A stretch of 64,000 nt of DNA from positions 1,612,001 to 1,676,000 of the forward strand of contig CATNEN010000038.1 in the NCBI GenBank assembly GCA_950097015.1. Reading direction: 5' to 3'. Position numbers and translations under genes: made by a program. Source of the DNA: Macrostomum hystrix (lineage: Eukaryota; Platyhelminthes; Macrostomidae). The notes under the pieces are model-generated. The model was not told where the DNA came from and made no database searches. It worked only from the letters and a program-made list of their open reading frames with translations. Below, in pieces: positions 50,076 through 63,199 of this stretch (positions are counted from its first letter, which is position 1; every line of letters starts with the position of its first letter).

Positions 50076-50252
50076 CATGGGTCTCTTCCACTTGCAAGAA
50101 GCCTTCTTAACGGGACCGATGCGTTCCATCATGGCTGGGAAGTCGGGGTCCTCGAAAAGATGTCCTCGGGTGAGGAGGTCCGCTTTGATGCAGCGAATAT
50201 CTTCGACAGTCAGGCTGGTGCAGCCTGCACTCAGAACGTAGCGGTGGGCCAT
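50076..50252 (-). CDS. Calpain-like gene, exon 1 (start)
   Basis: ATG at 50,252 (ctgcataATGGCC), donor CCCATG|gtgcgc. It encodes a short N-terminus, VEDIRCIKADLLTRGHLFED and PDFPA, then WKRPM, the classical calpain entry (LF.DP.FPa ... f.WkRP.Ei). Together the ten exons encode about 674 residues in the order PC1-PC2-C2L-PEF, the domain set of classical calpains. It probably binds calcium and partner proteins without cleaving them, like other protease-dead calpains. Confidence 0.9.
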
Positions 50253-51508
<1,256 letters not shown>

Positions 51509-51949
51509 ACGAATAGAGTCTCTCCAGTGTCTTACTTATTGGTCTTACTTACTTATGCAGCTGCAGAACCGGCGCAGGCTGGGGGCAGTAGTGGCGTGGA
51601 TCAGGTGGCCTGCCAGCTGTAGTCGCCGAGGTAGGTTTGAGGTATAGTGAACTAGAAGTAGGTTTTCATTGTGAAAAATAGAATGAGTAATCATGTCTTA
51701 TTCCAAAAAATTATATTACTTTAAGTAGAACGTAGAACCTCTCTACAAATGTTCAGCTCATTAGATTTTTTGCTGCGGGCACCACCACTTACGAATTCCA
51801 GACTCCTCGGTTAGGATTGAGTCCGAAGCTGAACCTCCACCACAAGTCAACCAGCTAGACTGCAAAGTATGCTTACTATTTGAAAGTGACAATTATTATT
51901 TTCTCAAACTACACAAAAACATTAATCTATATTCAATGATAAAATTATA
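51509..51949. other. Stretch without recognised features
   Basis: No supported feature between the 9-bp array and the LINE fragment. Confidence 0.4.
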
Positions 51950-51959
51950 CTAATTTGCA

Positions 51960-52629
51960 GAGCTGTCTATTGCCGTCATCTGAGTCCCGGGGCATGCCGG
52001 CCAGGCTCTGAGCGAGGCTGCCGACGAGCTGGCCAGGCGAGGCTGCGCCATGCCGCAGGACCCCAGCCGATTCCAGTGGCGGCCGCCAGAGCCGCCCTCC
52101 GCCGCTAGGGACGGGCCTCCGAATCGGTTGAGTGAGACCGGCTGAGTCCCGGCGGACCATCCCAACAGGCTCTGCGGCGGAGCGCAGCACATTCACGGAC
52201 GTGGCTGGCCGTGGGGGGCCGAGGTGGTGCTGCATCAACTGCCGGCAAACCGTGCGCGCCGGCCACCCGACACCGCTGGGGCCCGCGGCCTGCCCGTACT
52301 GCAATGCTCCTGTGGAGGACACCCGGCACTTCCTGTGCGACTGCCTAGCGTGGGATCTGTACAAACGCACACACACACGAACAGCCAAGCATGTTAGGAG
52401 GAAAACGGCTACCAGGCGATGCACGCTCCAGGCCAACGCTCACCAGCTGATCAGCATATCCTTCAGCCTTGCAGTTCAGGAGAAACGCCAGTACAAGTAC
52501 CACACTGTGGAGCCGCGACTAACAATACTCAGCAATTCCACAGTTGCTGGTACCGAGCCTTCAGCGAGCTTGACTTTATCGCATCCCCGGACACACAATC
52601 GTACCCAGTCCGTCGGTCAGGCCCCATAA
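51960..52629 (+). pseudogene. Non-LTR retrotransposon fragment (C-terminal zinc-finger part)
   Basis: An open piece contains CCINCRQTVRAGHPTP and CPYCNAPVEDTRHFLCDCLAW. This Cys-Cys-His-Cys cluster is of the type found at the C-terminus of many LINE polymerases (reverse-transcriptase zinc-binding). Upstream GC-rich sequence is probably the same element. There is no complete RT in this piece, so it is a relic. Confidence 0.65.
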
Positions 52630-53330
52630 ACCGTGATGGAGGCAGAATCGATTCATTTCGATATCAGACTGACGAGCACTGCCAACGCTAAAATGCGGGC
52701 CCACACCGAAGCTAGCAAAAACATCCAATACTACAGTCACCCGAGGCTGACCGCAACGTTGTGTGGAGTTGCATCAATGGCAAGCTGACGGGACGGCCAA
52801 TCTTGCACCAGCCGGTCCCCCAAAAGCAGCTACACAGCAGAGTACACGGGAGGCTCTAATACAAATGACAGAGCGCATTAGTAGTGAAGCTAAACGCATC
52901 AGATGATGCTTATTTTGAGTATAAGAGAGGATCAGACAAACTTGAGTTGATCAATTTTAGTGGGATTCAAGTCAGAATGGGCTTTGCTAGCTTCTTTCTT
53001 TGATGTTAAGCTAAGAAATGTGGAATCTTCTTAATTCGATTCCAAGTGCTACAAACGGCACCTGCGCTGTTCCAATTATCATATACATCCTGATGAATCG
53101 GAAGTAGCCCCCAGACAAACAGTGCGAACCAGAGTGCACTCTCATAATTAGCGCACAATAGGCACTTCCTAATAGTCTTAAATAAATAGACAATGCATCT
53201 CTTTTTAACAAACGACGGATGGCGGGGGCATAGGCAGTAGTACCTTTAAAATTCGACCTTTTTATGTTGGATAAGAAATGTGTGCACGGAACATCTTTTT
53301 AATACTCGCATGGCTACTTAGAAGCCATAT
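52630..53330. other. Stretch between two LINE pieces
   Basis: No supported gene. Confidence 0.4.
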
Positions 53331-53995
53331 TTGGGCCTACAATACATCGAGCATAGAGCCCCAATCAAGGTGCGCTCATGGCTTCACGACACTCTTTCCT
53401 GGCTTCGAGAAGTGAGCACACTAGCCAAACACCTACGTAAGTCACACAGCCTTCACACACAAGCTGGCTTTCGGCCCTGTCGCTCCACTGAGAGTCCCAA
53501 GTGCTCTGTCTCGTGCAATCTATCAGCGACGGATTTCAAGAGTCTTCAATGTGCCACACATTGCTGGCGCTCTTGGACTACTCCTCTGCTTTCGATATCG
53601 TCTAGCGAGATCGGCTCATGCGGAAACTGGTGCACCTGGGCGCCGCGTTCTTCTTCGCGTGGTGGATCCGTAGCTGAATCAATGCTTGTCATCTGCGATC
53701 CGCAACAACAATATGCTTTCTCGCGCCTGGCGGGTTCGTCAGGGTGTACCGCATGGCTGTGTCGTCTCGCCGCTCCTATGCATCATCTTCACTCACGACC
53801 TCACCTCCGTGATCCCGCCAGAGATATCCGTCAGCCTTTACGCCGATGACAGCGCCCTGCGGTCCAGCTCCACCTCCATCCAGGCGTTCGAGCAGTCCCT
53901 TTAACGCGCGGTGTCCGCAGCTGCTGGCCGTGGCTGCAGCCAAGAACAAGCTTAACCTGCACGTCTCAAAATGCAAGACCTGCCTGTTGTGTATG
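53331..53995 (+). pseudogene. LINE reverse transcriptase fragment, frameshifted
   Basis: HTQAGFRPCRSTES (the GFRP.RST motif of non-LTR RTs), then in other frames VRQGVPHGCVVSPLLCIIF (the RQGxPQGxxLSP motif) and VSLYADDSAL (the catalytic YADD box) appear in proper order. The frame changes at least twice, so it is dead. Confidence 0.8.
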
Positions 53996-54009
53996 CGGCT
54001 TGCATGCCG

Positions 54010-54213
54010 CCTTAGAGTGCGCGTGGCGCATTTTGATTGGCTGGGGGGGGTCGGTCCATCCGAACCGGTCTAGGCCGGGACGGGGGGTTGTTGTTTACTC
54101 TGACTGGCTAAAATATATATTAGTGCGCACAGGCCTTTGGAGGGCTCGCGTTTTTTCCAACCTTCTAACCCAGTGCTCCGTTCTTCATTTGGCCACGCTG
54201 CCTCACATACAAC
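54010..54213 (+). other. Possible LTR/leader remnant upstream of the Ty3-like gag
   Basis: GC-rich sequence, then ctaaaatatatattagtgcg (TATA-like) and a 90-base leader to the gag ATG. No matching 3' copy is seen after the element, so an LTR cannot be shown. Confidence 0.3.
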
Positions 54214-54825
54214 ATGGCGACGAGCCTGAGCATTTCCGAGCCACGCGTGTTTCTCGCCCACCCAGGACAGCCACACACGCCTTGGAATCGTTGGATCGAA
54301 GGATTCAAGATCTACCTGGAGGCCTTGGACCTTAACGAAGCATCGGACGCACGCAAGAAGGCGATTCTCATCCATCTGCTTGGCGAGGAGGGCCAGCGAA
54401 TCTACACGCTGAGGAATCTGCCAACGGCTAACGTCGACACCTTCGACAAGCTGGTGAAAGAGCTGAAGACGATCTTCGGCCAGTCGCATAGCACCATCAG
54501 CAACCGCTACAGATTCAAGTCACGCGCCAAGATGCCCGGCGAGCCGATCAGCCGGTTCGTTGACGCCCTTCGCGAACTCGCAGCAGACTGCGAATACGGC
54601 GCTCTTCAAGACCAGATGATCAGGGACCAGATCATCGAGAAGACCCATTCGCCGCGCATCAGAGAGCGACTGCTCATGGAGAAGGTGCTTGAGCTGGAGA
54701 CAGCCACAGCCCTAGCGATTCAAGTTGAATCCGCCATCAACGACGCCAAGAACCTGCGCGACGGCAAGAACGACAAGGAGTTGGAGTCCCGCATCCAGAA
54801 GATCAGCCAGCGTCCGCCACGCTAG
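54214..54825 (+). pseudogene. Ty3-like gag (capsid part), ends at TAG
   Basis: PWNRWIEGFKIYLEALDL, then ILIHLLGEEGQRIYTLRNL and FDKLVKELKTIFGQS and FVDALRELAADCEYG are the retrotransposon gag pattern (W...F..y..a......k...Ll..G.......L ... F). A TAG at 54,823 interrupts the frame. The zinc-knuckle part continues in the same frame from 54,826, so this is a nonsense mutation or a readthrough codon. Confidence 0.85.
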
Positions 54826-55920
54826 GGACCCAAGCATGCGATGCCGCAGAAATCTAGCTCGGACGCGCGATGCGGCAACTGCGGAATGGCTGGGCACGCC
54901 GCCCGCGCCCTTGAGTGTCCAGCGAAGGACAAGTCCTGCCTGCACTGCCACCGGGTCGGTCATTTTAAGTCATGTTGCCGACAGCGACGTAAGGTCCGCA
55001 CCGTCAAGGATGACGACGATGACAATGAGCCATTCGAGGTGTCTGCAGTTCAGGGTGACGCATCTCTTTTAAGCTTTGTAAACTGCAGCATCGCCGAAAT
55101 CGACGTCAAACTCTTGTTGGACACTGGCTCAAGGGTCAACATCATCAACGAGAAGACCATAAAGCGACTTCCGAAGCAACTTGTCATCACGCCGACCCAC
55201 AAGCAGCTGTTCTCTTACACCGGATCAGCAATCGAGGTTCTGGGGACGGCCGAGCTGCGCGTCGCGCACCATGGCAAGTCTGCGGTCTGCCGATTCTTCA
55301 TCACTCGACGAGGTGCCAACATCCTTGGTATCGACGGCATGGAAAAGCTGGGTTTATCGATCCGAGTCAACACGATCAGCAGCGTCGAAGACATCGCAGA
55401 GGAGTTCCCACGCATCTTCAACGGCATCGGCATGGCCAAGAAGTTCTGCCACAGGCCGCTGCTGCGCCAGGATGCGACGCCAACGGTCGAGCCGCTGCGC
55501 CGGGTGCCACTTGCGCTGCAGGACCGCGTGAAGGACGAACTGAACAAGATGGAGGCCGCAGGTATCATAGAGAAGATCGACGCGTCTCCTTGGGTCTCGA
55601 ACTTGGTCGTCTCCAAGAAGAAGAACGGCGACCTGCGACTCTGCGTCGACCTGCGAAACTGCAACCAGGCCATCAACCCAGACAAGTTCCCCGTGCCAAC
55701 GCAGGAGGAGCTGGCCGCCGAGTTCGCGGGCGCCCAGGTGTTCACCAAGCTGGACCTGAGTTCATCCCCGACTTCGCCAAGACTGCGAGGCCGCTGCGAG
55801 AGCTGCTCAAGAAAGACTCCGTTTTCCGCTGGACGAGCGAGTGCGACACAGCTTTTGTTGAGCTCAAGCGACAGCTGACGAGCCCGCCGGTGCTCAGCCA
55901 CTTCGACTGCAACGCCGAGA
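54826..55920 (+). pseudogene. Ty3-like nucleocapsid-protease-RT piece with internal RT deletion
   Basis: In frame with gag: two zinc knuckles (CGNCGMAGHAARALEC and CLHCHRVGHFKSCC), protease active site KLLLDTGSRVNII, then the RT entry (AGIIEKIDASPWVSNLVVSK, KKNGDLRLCVDLRNCNQAI, KLDLSS). After FTKLDLS at about 55,760 the sequence jumps to IPDFAKTARPLRELLKKDS in a different frame, which belongs after the palm. The YxDD box and most of the RT are therefore deleted. Confidence 0.85.
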
Positions 55921-56135
55921 CCATCGTTTAGTGCGACGCCTCCGACTACGCGCTTGGTGCGGTGCTGCTCCAACGCGTCGGTGATTCGGAGAAGCCGGTC
56001 GCCTACGCATCGCGAGCACTGACACCGACGGAGTCCCGGTATTCGGCAAGCGAGAAGGAGGCTCTGGCGTGCATCTGGGCCCTCGAGCGGTGGCACATCT
56101 ACACCTACGGCAGACGGCTGAATTTGCAAGTTTTT
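55770..56135 (+). pseudogene. Ty3-like RT thumb/RNase H remnant
   Basis: FIPDFAKTARPLRELLKKD, then VFRWTSECDTAFVELKRQL, a stop (TAG at 55,929), then CDASDYALGAVLLQ, AYASRALTPTESRYSASEKE and ALACIWALERWHIYTYGR, the RNase H core. It ends abruptly at LNLQ (56,126). No integrase follows. Confidence 0.85.
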
Positions 56136-56275
56136 TACAAATGATGGATGCTGGGGGATGTCGTCAGGCTAATATAATAATTCAAAAAATAACTCAGTAG
56201 TACCTAATTTATTTTTCGTCTTTTCTTCGTATAAAAATGCGAAAAAAATGTTTGCTCTGTACTACAATCAAAAGA

Positions 56276-56400
56276 TTAGGGCCTACCATACATCGAGCAT
56301 AGAGCCCCAATCAAGGTGCACTCATGGCTTCACCACACTCTAGCCTGGCTTCGAAAAGTGAGCACACTAGCCAAACACCTACGTAAGTCCCACAGCATCC
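56276..56400 (+). repeat. Second copy of the LINE segment seen at 53,331
   Basis: About 120 bases (gggcctaccatacatcgagc...) closely match 53,331-53,452, starting at the same base. The Ty3-like remnant lies between the two copies. Confidence 0.85.
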
Positions 56401-56496
56401 ACTTTCTGATTCAAATTGGCAACGACGGTGACCAAAGAGCAGCAAGTTTCATCCCCTAGCAAACATTTTGTCGTTTAAAATTTGTCTGTTGCAGCC

Positions 56497-56706
<210 letters not shown>

Positions 56707-58574
56707 GTGTCATCAGTTAAAAATAGTAAAAATTAGTGAAAAAAAATCGACTAATCTAGATTTGGAGAATCCACTTTATGCCATTTTAATATACAGGCAA
56801 ACTTTTTTTAACAAAACAAAACACTAACAAAACACAATTTTATTTACTCTCGAACCAGCTAGCTAGTGTATGATGTATCTTGTTGTACATGTCTGCTAGA
56901 TAAAGTTACATTTCGAAGCTTTTTATTAAACTTTTGAGTGGACGTTCATGGATTAAAATACGAGTATTTTAATGTCTTTTGGTTTAATCAGCACCAAATA
57001 CATCCTCTTTGCAAAACCAATATGTAATAATATGTAATAACATCATCAAAGATCATGTCACAGGTGTTTAAGCGCCAGGTTTTGTGTAACAATTATCGCC
57101 ACGAGTAGTAGTGACTTCAACACAAAATGAGGTGATTCTAAATTATTTTATGCTGAGGTCTTAGTTCTGATCTTGAGTGTTAATTTGAACAGGGGCACCA
57201 CCACCTCAGGGGCGCCACCACCAGAGGGGCGCCATTAGTTTTTCCTAGTAAAAATTTGGCTTTGTTATCCTCAGCTAAAAGCTTCTGCGCACTTTACATT
57301 GGTTGTCATCTATATTAGTCCGTACACAAAGTGTATTCTCAAAATAGATCTCAATTGCCAGAGTACACCAACCATTTTTTGTACATTCTTCTCGCTACAG
57401 TCGTCATTGTACTAGCACGAGTATGTGTATTGTAACATTTTTGAACAATATGTTTCTCAAGTCTTTTTGACTATACCTGCAGTTATGTACCTTCTTTAAT
57501 TCCATAAATCCTAGCCACATTTTTTATAGATATGATACACTTAAGGTACACTTTGAGGTATCCTTTCTCATAGGCTTTATATTTAGCAAGGCGGTAGTAA
57601 CAGGTGAGACTAGTTTCTAGTTTCTAGTACTCGTACAGTTTTACTTTTTAAAACCACAAGATCGACCCGCAATTGCTGCTTTGAAGTCCTGCTTTCAAAC
57701 TAATTCTTTTCACGCGACCGAATGTGTCAATGTCAATGTCAATGCAATGTCAAATCAGCAATAAATAAATTAAACTCGTTTTATGATGTGAAATCCGTAT
57801 CTTTATATATATAGTGCAAATATCTTGCAGGGAAAAGCTTTCATAGAAAAAGGACTTCAGGAAATATTATATTCCCTATAACATATATGAGAATATTCCG
57901 TACACGACATGTTTCGCTATGTGTCAGGCTCTGATCTATTCTCAAAAAGTATATATTCTCGCGCATATTATGTGTACTTCTCTTAAGTAAATATATTATC
58001 AACTCACCCTACTTCAAGTAGTGAACTAAGTAGACCAGAATGAACATATAATTATATTATGCATAGAGTTATTTTTTTTCCTTACGTTTGGGGTTTAGAT
58101 AATTAAATTTAAACCTTTTAAACTTAGATAAAGCGTGTCGAGCCAACGTCTTTATTGACGAAGAACAGTAAAAACATAATTAAATGCATCAAAGCAAAAA
58201 TCTGCAAATTGTAGTAATCGATATTATACAATTTAACATATTCGTTAAATGCAAGCACTGCTCGCAGTTTCTAATCTAGTAAAAAATTAAAATTTTTAAA
58301 AAGAATTTTCTATTTAAAAAAAGTAATAATTTACAATCCAAAATCTAAGTACTTATTTCGAAAATGTGTATATTTTCTCAAGTCTTTTGTCCGATATGTG
58401 CCGAAAAATAGTTTACAAGGCTTAAGACTTTAATTCTGGCTCAAAGTTCACTTGTGTATATTTAAAGGGAAATAAATTATTGGTATGGTACTGATAAATA
58501 TTTAAAGGTGTTCAGAATCGACTTCGCAAACACAAAATTGTACAAAGCCTAACAGATTTTTTCAAAAATGTGGT
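56707..58574. other. 1.9 kb AT-rich, no recognised gene
   Basis: No ORF, RNA or array is supported. A minor feature is a tcaatg-type hexamer repeat near 57,730. Confidence 0.45.
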
Positions 58575-58656
58575 CGTCGCAAGCAGGATTCGAACCTGCG
58601 CGGGGAAACCCCATTGGATTTCTAGTCCAACGCCTTAACCACTCGGCCATCGCGAC
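58575..58656 (-). tRNA. tRNA-Ser(AGA)
   Basis: 82 bases on the minus strand, starting gtcgcgatggccgagtggtt. The acceptor stem pairs GTCGCGA with TTGCGAC (one G-U) and there is a G discriminator. The D arm contains TGGCCGAGTGGTTAAGGC. The anticodon stem-loop TTGGA-ctAGAaa-TCCAA gives anticodon AGA. A long variable arm (TGGGGTTTCCCCGC) and a T arm GCAGGTTCGAATCCTGC follow. All features of a class II serine tRNA are intact. No intron and no encoded CCA. Confidence 0.96.
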
Positions 58657-59016
58657 TTGCCTCTAAATTGTCTCATAAGAGTATTTATACATATAATTTT
58701 TTTTCTCATTTGGCAAATGCAAGCCACCAGTTTCATGCTGCTTAGGAGCATAAACGTTAAAATCCCAATTTTATCAAATTATAATAATTAATAATTTGGG
58801 GTTAAGAAAATCTTGAAAAAATACTGTTCGGATAGCCTGTATCTCCTTCTCTTCTCCAGAACTCTCACCCCAGTCACCTGGTCATGGACACTTGCAGATT
58901 GTAGTTCCATTACTTCCATCTTCCATTATCTCTCTTCTCACCCAGTCTCGCCTCTCATATCTTATCTAGTACCGTCTCACATCTCACACAGACACATCTC
59001 TCTTATCATCTAGTCC
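58657..59016. other. Stretch after tRNA-Ser
   Basis: No supported feature apart from CT-rich sequence leading into the 20-bp array. Confidence 0.4.
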
Positions 59017-59158
59017 CGTCTCTCTTCTCCATCTCACCCAGTCCCGTCTCTCATCTCACCCAGTCCCGTCTCTCATCTCACCCAGTCCCGTCTCTCATCT
59101 CACCCAGTCCCGTCTCTCATCTCACCCAGTCCCGTCTCTCATCTCACCCAGTCCTGTC
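59017..59158. repeat. 20-bp minisatellite (tctcatctcacccagtcccg), about 7 copies
   Basis: Five identical 20-base units with degraded units on both sides. Confidence 0.92.
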
Positions 59159-60507
59159 TCTAATCCTACATCAAGTCCCGTTTCTCTTCTGTCAAAAATG
59201 CTGGCTTCTATTTAGGCAGGCATCTAACAGTGCTGGGACTGAACTAGTTGCAAGTACATCTGCAGTACTCGTACAGTTATAATCCTACCGGCCTGCAAGG
59301 GCTTCTCTCCCCATCTGTAGACTACTGTACACATAGTGACTGCACTGACTGTTGAGTTAAACATCAGTTTCTCTTGCCCTCTCCCTTCCCCCGACTGTCG
59401 CCCGCGAAACCCGGCCTTTGATTGTCTGTGAGGTAAGTGTGCGTTATCATTGCGGGGAGCCTGGAGGACGGAGGGGGCAAGAAATGTGGGTAAAGGATTT
59501 AGCGTTGCCATGTCAACTCTCGCTTGACAAAGTAAAGCAAGAGAATTTAAGAAGCCAGTGGCTAATTTGACGGCAAAAAAACGAGCTTGAGTCCTTGGTT
59601 GAGAACATTGTGAGAGTACAGTGCGGCTGTTAATAATTCAGAGTGCCCAGCCGTTATCCAACAAGCAGTTGGCGGCAGAAGTTGCCAAACTTTCTGACCA
59701 AAGTCGCGCAAAATTCTCCACTCTGTTGGTGAGTCACCGTAATCCTTGTCTAAAATAAACGGAAGTAAAAAAGCTAAGAACCACACGAGGAAATTTAAAG
59801 GAATGAGAGAAGCGCTTTAGCCCCATGAGCATAGGCTCAGAAGTGGCCAGAAAGCAGAGCGGCATACGGTATAAGGCGTTGCCCCGCGGTCACTCCGGTA
59901 ACGGACCACACAAGTCCCAACCTCTATAGCGCGTGTAAGGCCGGCAGTCAGATTTTGCACATGCCACAATCGGCTCAATTTGCTTGCATAGAGACCAATA
60001 GAAAAATCTGCTTTGATTCATAATCATTTCTTGTTGAGTAGTCACGCTGGAGTATAATAGTCGGGCGAGTGAGTCCACACTGTTCACGGTTACTCAAAGG
60101 TATATACCTCTGCACCCACCCTGTGCTCACAACTTGAGGGTGGTACAAACGCACTGTCAAGACCAGAAAAACACACTCGGAGACGCAGGCTAGGTAAATG
60201 TACACGCGAAACCTGCGCCAATCTCTGCCCTTACAGTCAACAATGCATTGAAGCCTCCGCAACCCCCTTCCTACAAAGCTTGAGCACAATTGGTCACCGC
60301 CCAACTGCAAAGATAGGCGTGGGGTTGAATGAAATTCTTTGGTTTTATAGTGAGACATAATTAAACGTCCACGAACGGTCCTGGGCGTTTGCGCGTCACA
60401 CCAACTGCACTCAAATTGAGGCTAATGAAAAACTCGTCAGAGAATTGAACAAACAAAAATAATCAAAATTCTTCGGTCCCACCAGCATAGACTGCAGCAG
60501 TAGCACA
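59159..60507. other. Intergenic, 1.35 kb
   Basis: No supported gene. The promoter and 5' UTR of the gene at 60,508 should lie at its right end. Confidence 0.4.
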
Positions 60508-61227
60508 ATGCTGTGCCTGGATGAGACCACACCGGTGATCATGGCGCTGTCCCTCCTGGGCGCAGTTCTGCTCATCGTGGGCGGCAGCCTGTGGGGCAGT
60601 GGAGAGGCTGCAGGGAAAGTGACACAAACCGCCGCCGGTATCGGGCTGTTCTGCGCCAGCCTTGTGCTGCTTGGACTCGCAGGCCTGGGCTGCTGGTGCA
60701 ACCAGTGCTTCTGCACGCCAGAGCGGAAGTCAAACCTGGCAAAACGCTTCTACGGCGGCTCTCACGACGGCGCAAATAAAAAGCCTGGCGACGCCGAGGC
60801 TGGCGAAGACGAGGACGCAGCCGACTGCGGCTCGCTCGGCTCCTCGTTTCGCTCGTTTCGCAGCTTCCGTCGAGCTTCGACTCGGCGGCAGTCACGCAGC
60901 GCTGGCAGCCTGAGAAGGGACCGGGTTAGGCCCGGGCCCGCGACAACAGCCGTCACTGAGGGCCACGCGCCAGAATCTGCCACGCCGACTGCGATACCAG
61001 AGCAGCCAGAGCCTTCGACGCAAGGCGAGCTGGCGTCGTCACACAATGCAACACTGCATGAACAGCAGCCGCAGATTCAGCAGACATCCATCGACGATGT
61101 GTCAGTCGATGAGGCATCCTCGATAGCGGAGACTTCGACACCCAATGGGACTTCAGCAGCTGTGCCAGGCGCAAGTGAACTGCCGCCCAGTGAGTCGCCG
61201 CGTGACACAGCACCAGTCAGCTGCTGA
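60508..61227 (+). CDS. Small two-TM membrane protein, intronless (239 aa, unknown)
   Basis: A single open frame with host-like GC-rich third positions. Residues ~10-29 (VIMALSLLGAVLLIVGGSLW) and ~42-65 (AAGIGLFCASLVLLGLAGLG) are membrane spans with only a short loop between. A CWCNQCFC cysteine cluster just inside the second span could be palmitoylated. A long hydrophilic tail rich in Ser, Arg (SFRSFRSFRRASTRRQSRS), Glu and Pro follows, probably cytoplasmic and phosphorylated. No family recognised. ATG context is acaATGc. An AATAAA occurs near 61,735. Confidence 0.68.
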   Translation: MLCLDETTPVIMALSLLGAVLLIVGGSLWGSGEAAGKVTQTAAGIGLFCASLVLLGLAGLGCWCNQCFCTPERKSNLAKRFYGGSHDGANKKPGDAEAGEDEDAADCGSLGSSFRSFRSFRRASTRRQSRSAGSLRRDRVRPGPATTAVTEGHAPESATPTAIPEQPEPSTQGELASSHNATLHEQQPQIQQTSIDDVSVDEASSIAETSTPNGTSAAVPGASELPPSESPRDTAPVSC

Positions 61228-62871
61228 GACAGGTGGGGCGACAGCTCCCATAGTCCCAGGTTTTCCCATTTTTCGCACTTCTTCGAAAACATTCCAAAAC
61301 ATTTGTCAAGCCTTAAACTGGTACATTTAAAGGTACCCATGGTACAGACGTGCCAGACGGGCGTTATTTCTTGGAAAATGTTTTGTTTTTTGCGATTTTT
61401 CAAAACACAGATTTTAGTCTGTCTATCAAGTTAATAGCTAGTGTTTCATATCGTCCCTTTCCTCTGTTCAAGAAATCGTCGAAGCAATAGTCACAAAAAG
61501 GTTTCGCTTGATTTAGATTTACGCCAATCCGTCACTGTGCACTATTTTGGCGCTCTTGAGTACAGTGCTCTGTCAAAAGATAACACGTATGCAATGTGAC
61601 GCATGTCACAAGCTTGAAAGATTATTTGAAATGCCATTCAAGAAAATTGTATGCGATAATTAGCAGGAACGCAGGAACGCAGGAAAAATATGTGAACAGT
61701 AAAACACTGATCATTCTGAAGGTGAATTAAGAAGAATAAAATTCATATGGGCACCATGAACGCGCGCGCACATGCTCAAAACTATTTTAATAACTTGTTA
61801 TAACCACAGATACAATATTTACTAGTTAATAGACCTTGAACATCTAGTTTACATCTAGTTCAATAAAGTATCTGTGGTTATAGCAAGCGTGCAGCTTCTC
61901 AAAAGCCATATTTGTGATGAACTAACTACATGTATAGTTTTTCTTCAAAAGCTTGAATAATATTTCGCGTATTTGCACACTTCTGTGTTCGATAACGGAT
62001 AAAGATTTAGATGGAGGAGTTTTTTGTAAGTTTTTAATAGAGCATCTGTTCTTTATATGGCAGTGCTGCAGTTCCTATGTCTTCTGACACTGCTCACACA
62101 CCTACGTTACATATGAGTTCTCTGATCAGATTGCAGCTTAATCTTGCTTGCAGTTCATGTATATTTCTATCTACCCAAATATTTGCATGAATGCCTCAAC
62201 TATCATTTCTAAGTTTTACCGTTTTTATGAGGAGTGGCTCATCACAGTGCTCATAGTCTCTATATTAACCATGTGAAGCCGGGTGACATTGCGATAAACA
62301 CTGTATTGACAATTTTTATGAGGCCAATTTCTGTATACCTCTGCTGGATCGTTACCTGTGAATTCAAACACCTGCTATCTTTCATTGCAATGAATGTAAC
62401 GACAAGCAATGCCGCAGACCATTCTACTTCTTCATGAAATCATTTAACAGGATAGATCGATGGCGCAATATATCATTTGCCTTTTTCGTGACCACTGGAA
62501 TCGCTAAGTATGAGTGTCTACTATGGCTACCCGACTATGGGATCTAGAGGTATTCGTCAGTTACAGCTTTTGTGTCAATTTGGCTTTGAATTGAAGTCAC
62601 AAGATTGAGTGCAATTTATTCCGCTTGTGCATTAATAGCCCATAAGATTCATATCCCAAGCTTTGTACTCGAAATAAAAAAGGAATATTTTTAGAGTTAA
62701 TAAGATCTCTAAAAGCTGTTAAAGCTTTTAGAGAATTGCGATCGAGGAAACTGAGAATCAGCGAACTTTTAAGCTCTCGCTGAGAAAGGTCAAGACCTTT
62801 TTACGATTATTTTGAGTTTACTTGTCAGACTTCAACACAAGCCAAAGAGTTCTATTACTTAATGACTGACC
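61228..62871. other. 1.6 kb without recognised gene
   Basis: AT-rich. The left ~500 bases are probably 3' UTR of the preceding gene. Nothing else is supported. Confidence 0.4.
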
Positions 62872-63199
62872 TCATGACGGCACATTCGCTTCGCTAGCAA
62901 TCGACGGATGCGGCCGGTGTCCCGACGGATGCCTCTGCTTGATATATTTCTCAACATAGCTCTTCTCACCTCTGGGGTCGTGCACCTGATCCGGCTCAGT
63001 TGCGGCGGACCCTTCCGGTGCTGTCCAGAAAGGCATGTGCGGCTGCAAATTGCGCTCAACCTCGCGAGCCATCCAACGGGCCAGAGGCCGGTCGAAGCAC
63101 TCCCGCAGCTGGAACTCTAGATTTCCTCTAGGCAGCAGCATGACGTCTTGCTTGTGCCCAGTCAGATGGATGATGGGCTTCAGCAGTAATCTTGTTACA
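62872..63199 (-). CDS. Sec14/CRAL-TRIO protein, last exon
   Basis: Acceptor cttgttccttcag|TGTAAC, completing a split Ser codon (AG|T), to the stop at 62,872. It encodes SVTRLLLKPIIHLTGHKQDV (the last helix/strand of the lipid-binding domain), LLPRGNLEFQLRECFDRPLA and a charged 60-residue tail. Lipid-transfer proteins of this family carry phosphoinositides, retinoids or similar lipids between membranes; the ligand is unknown here. Confidence 0.78.
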
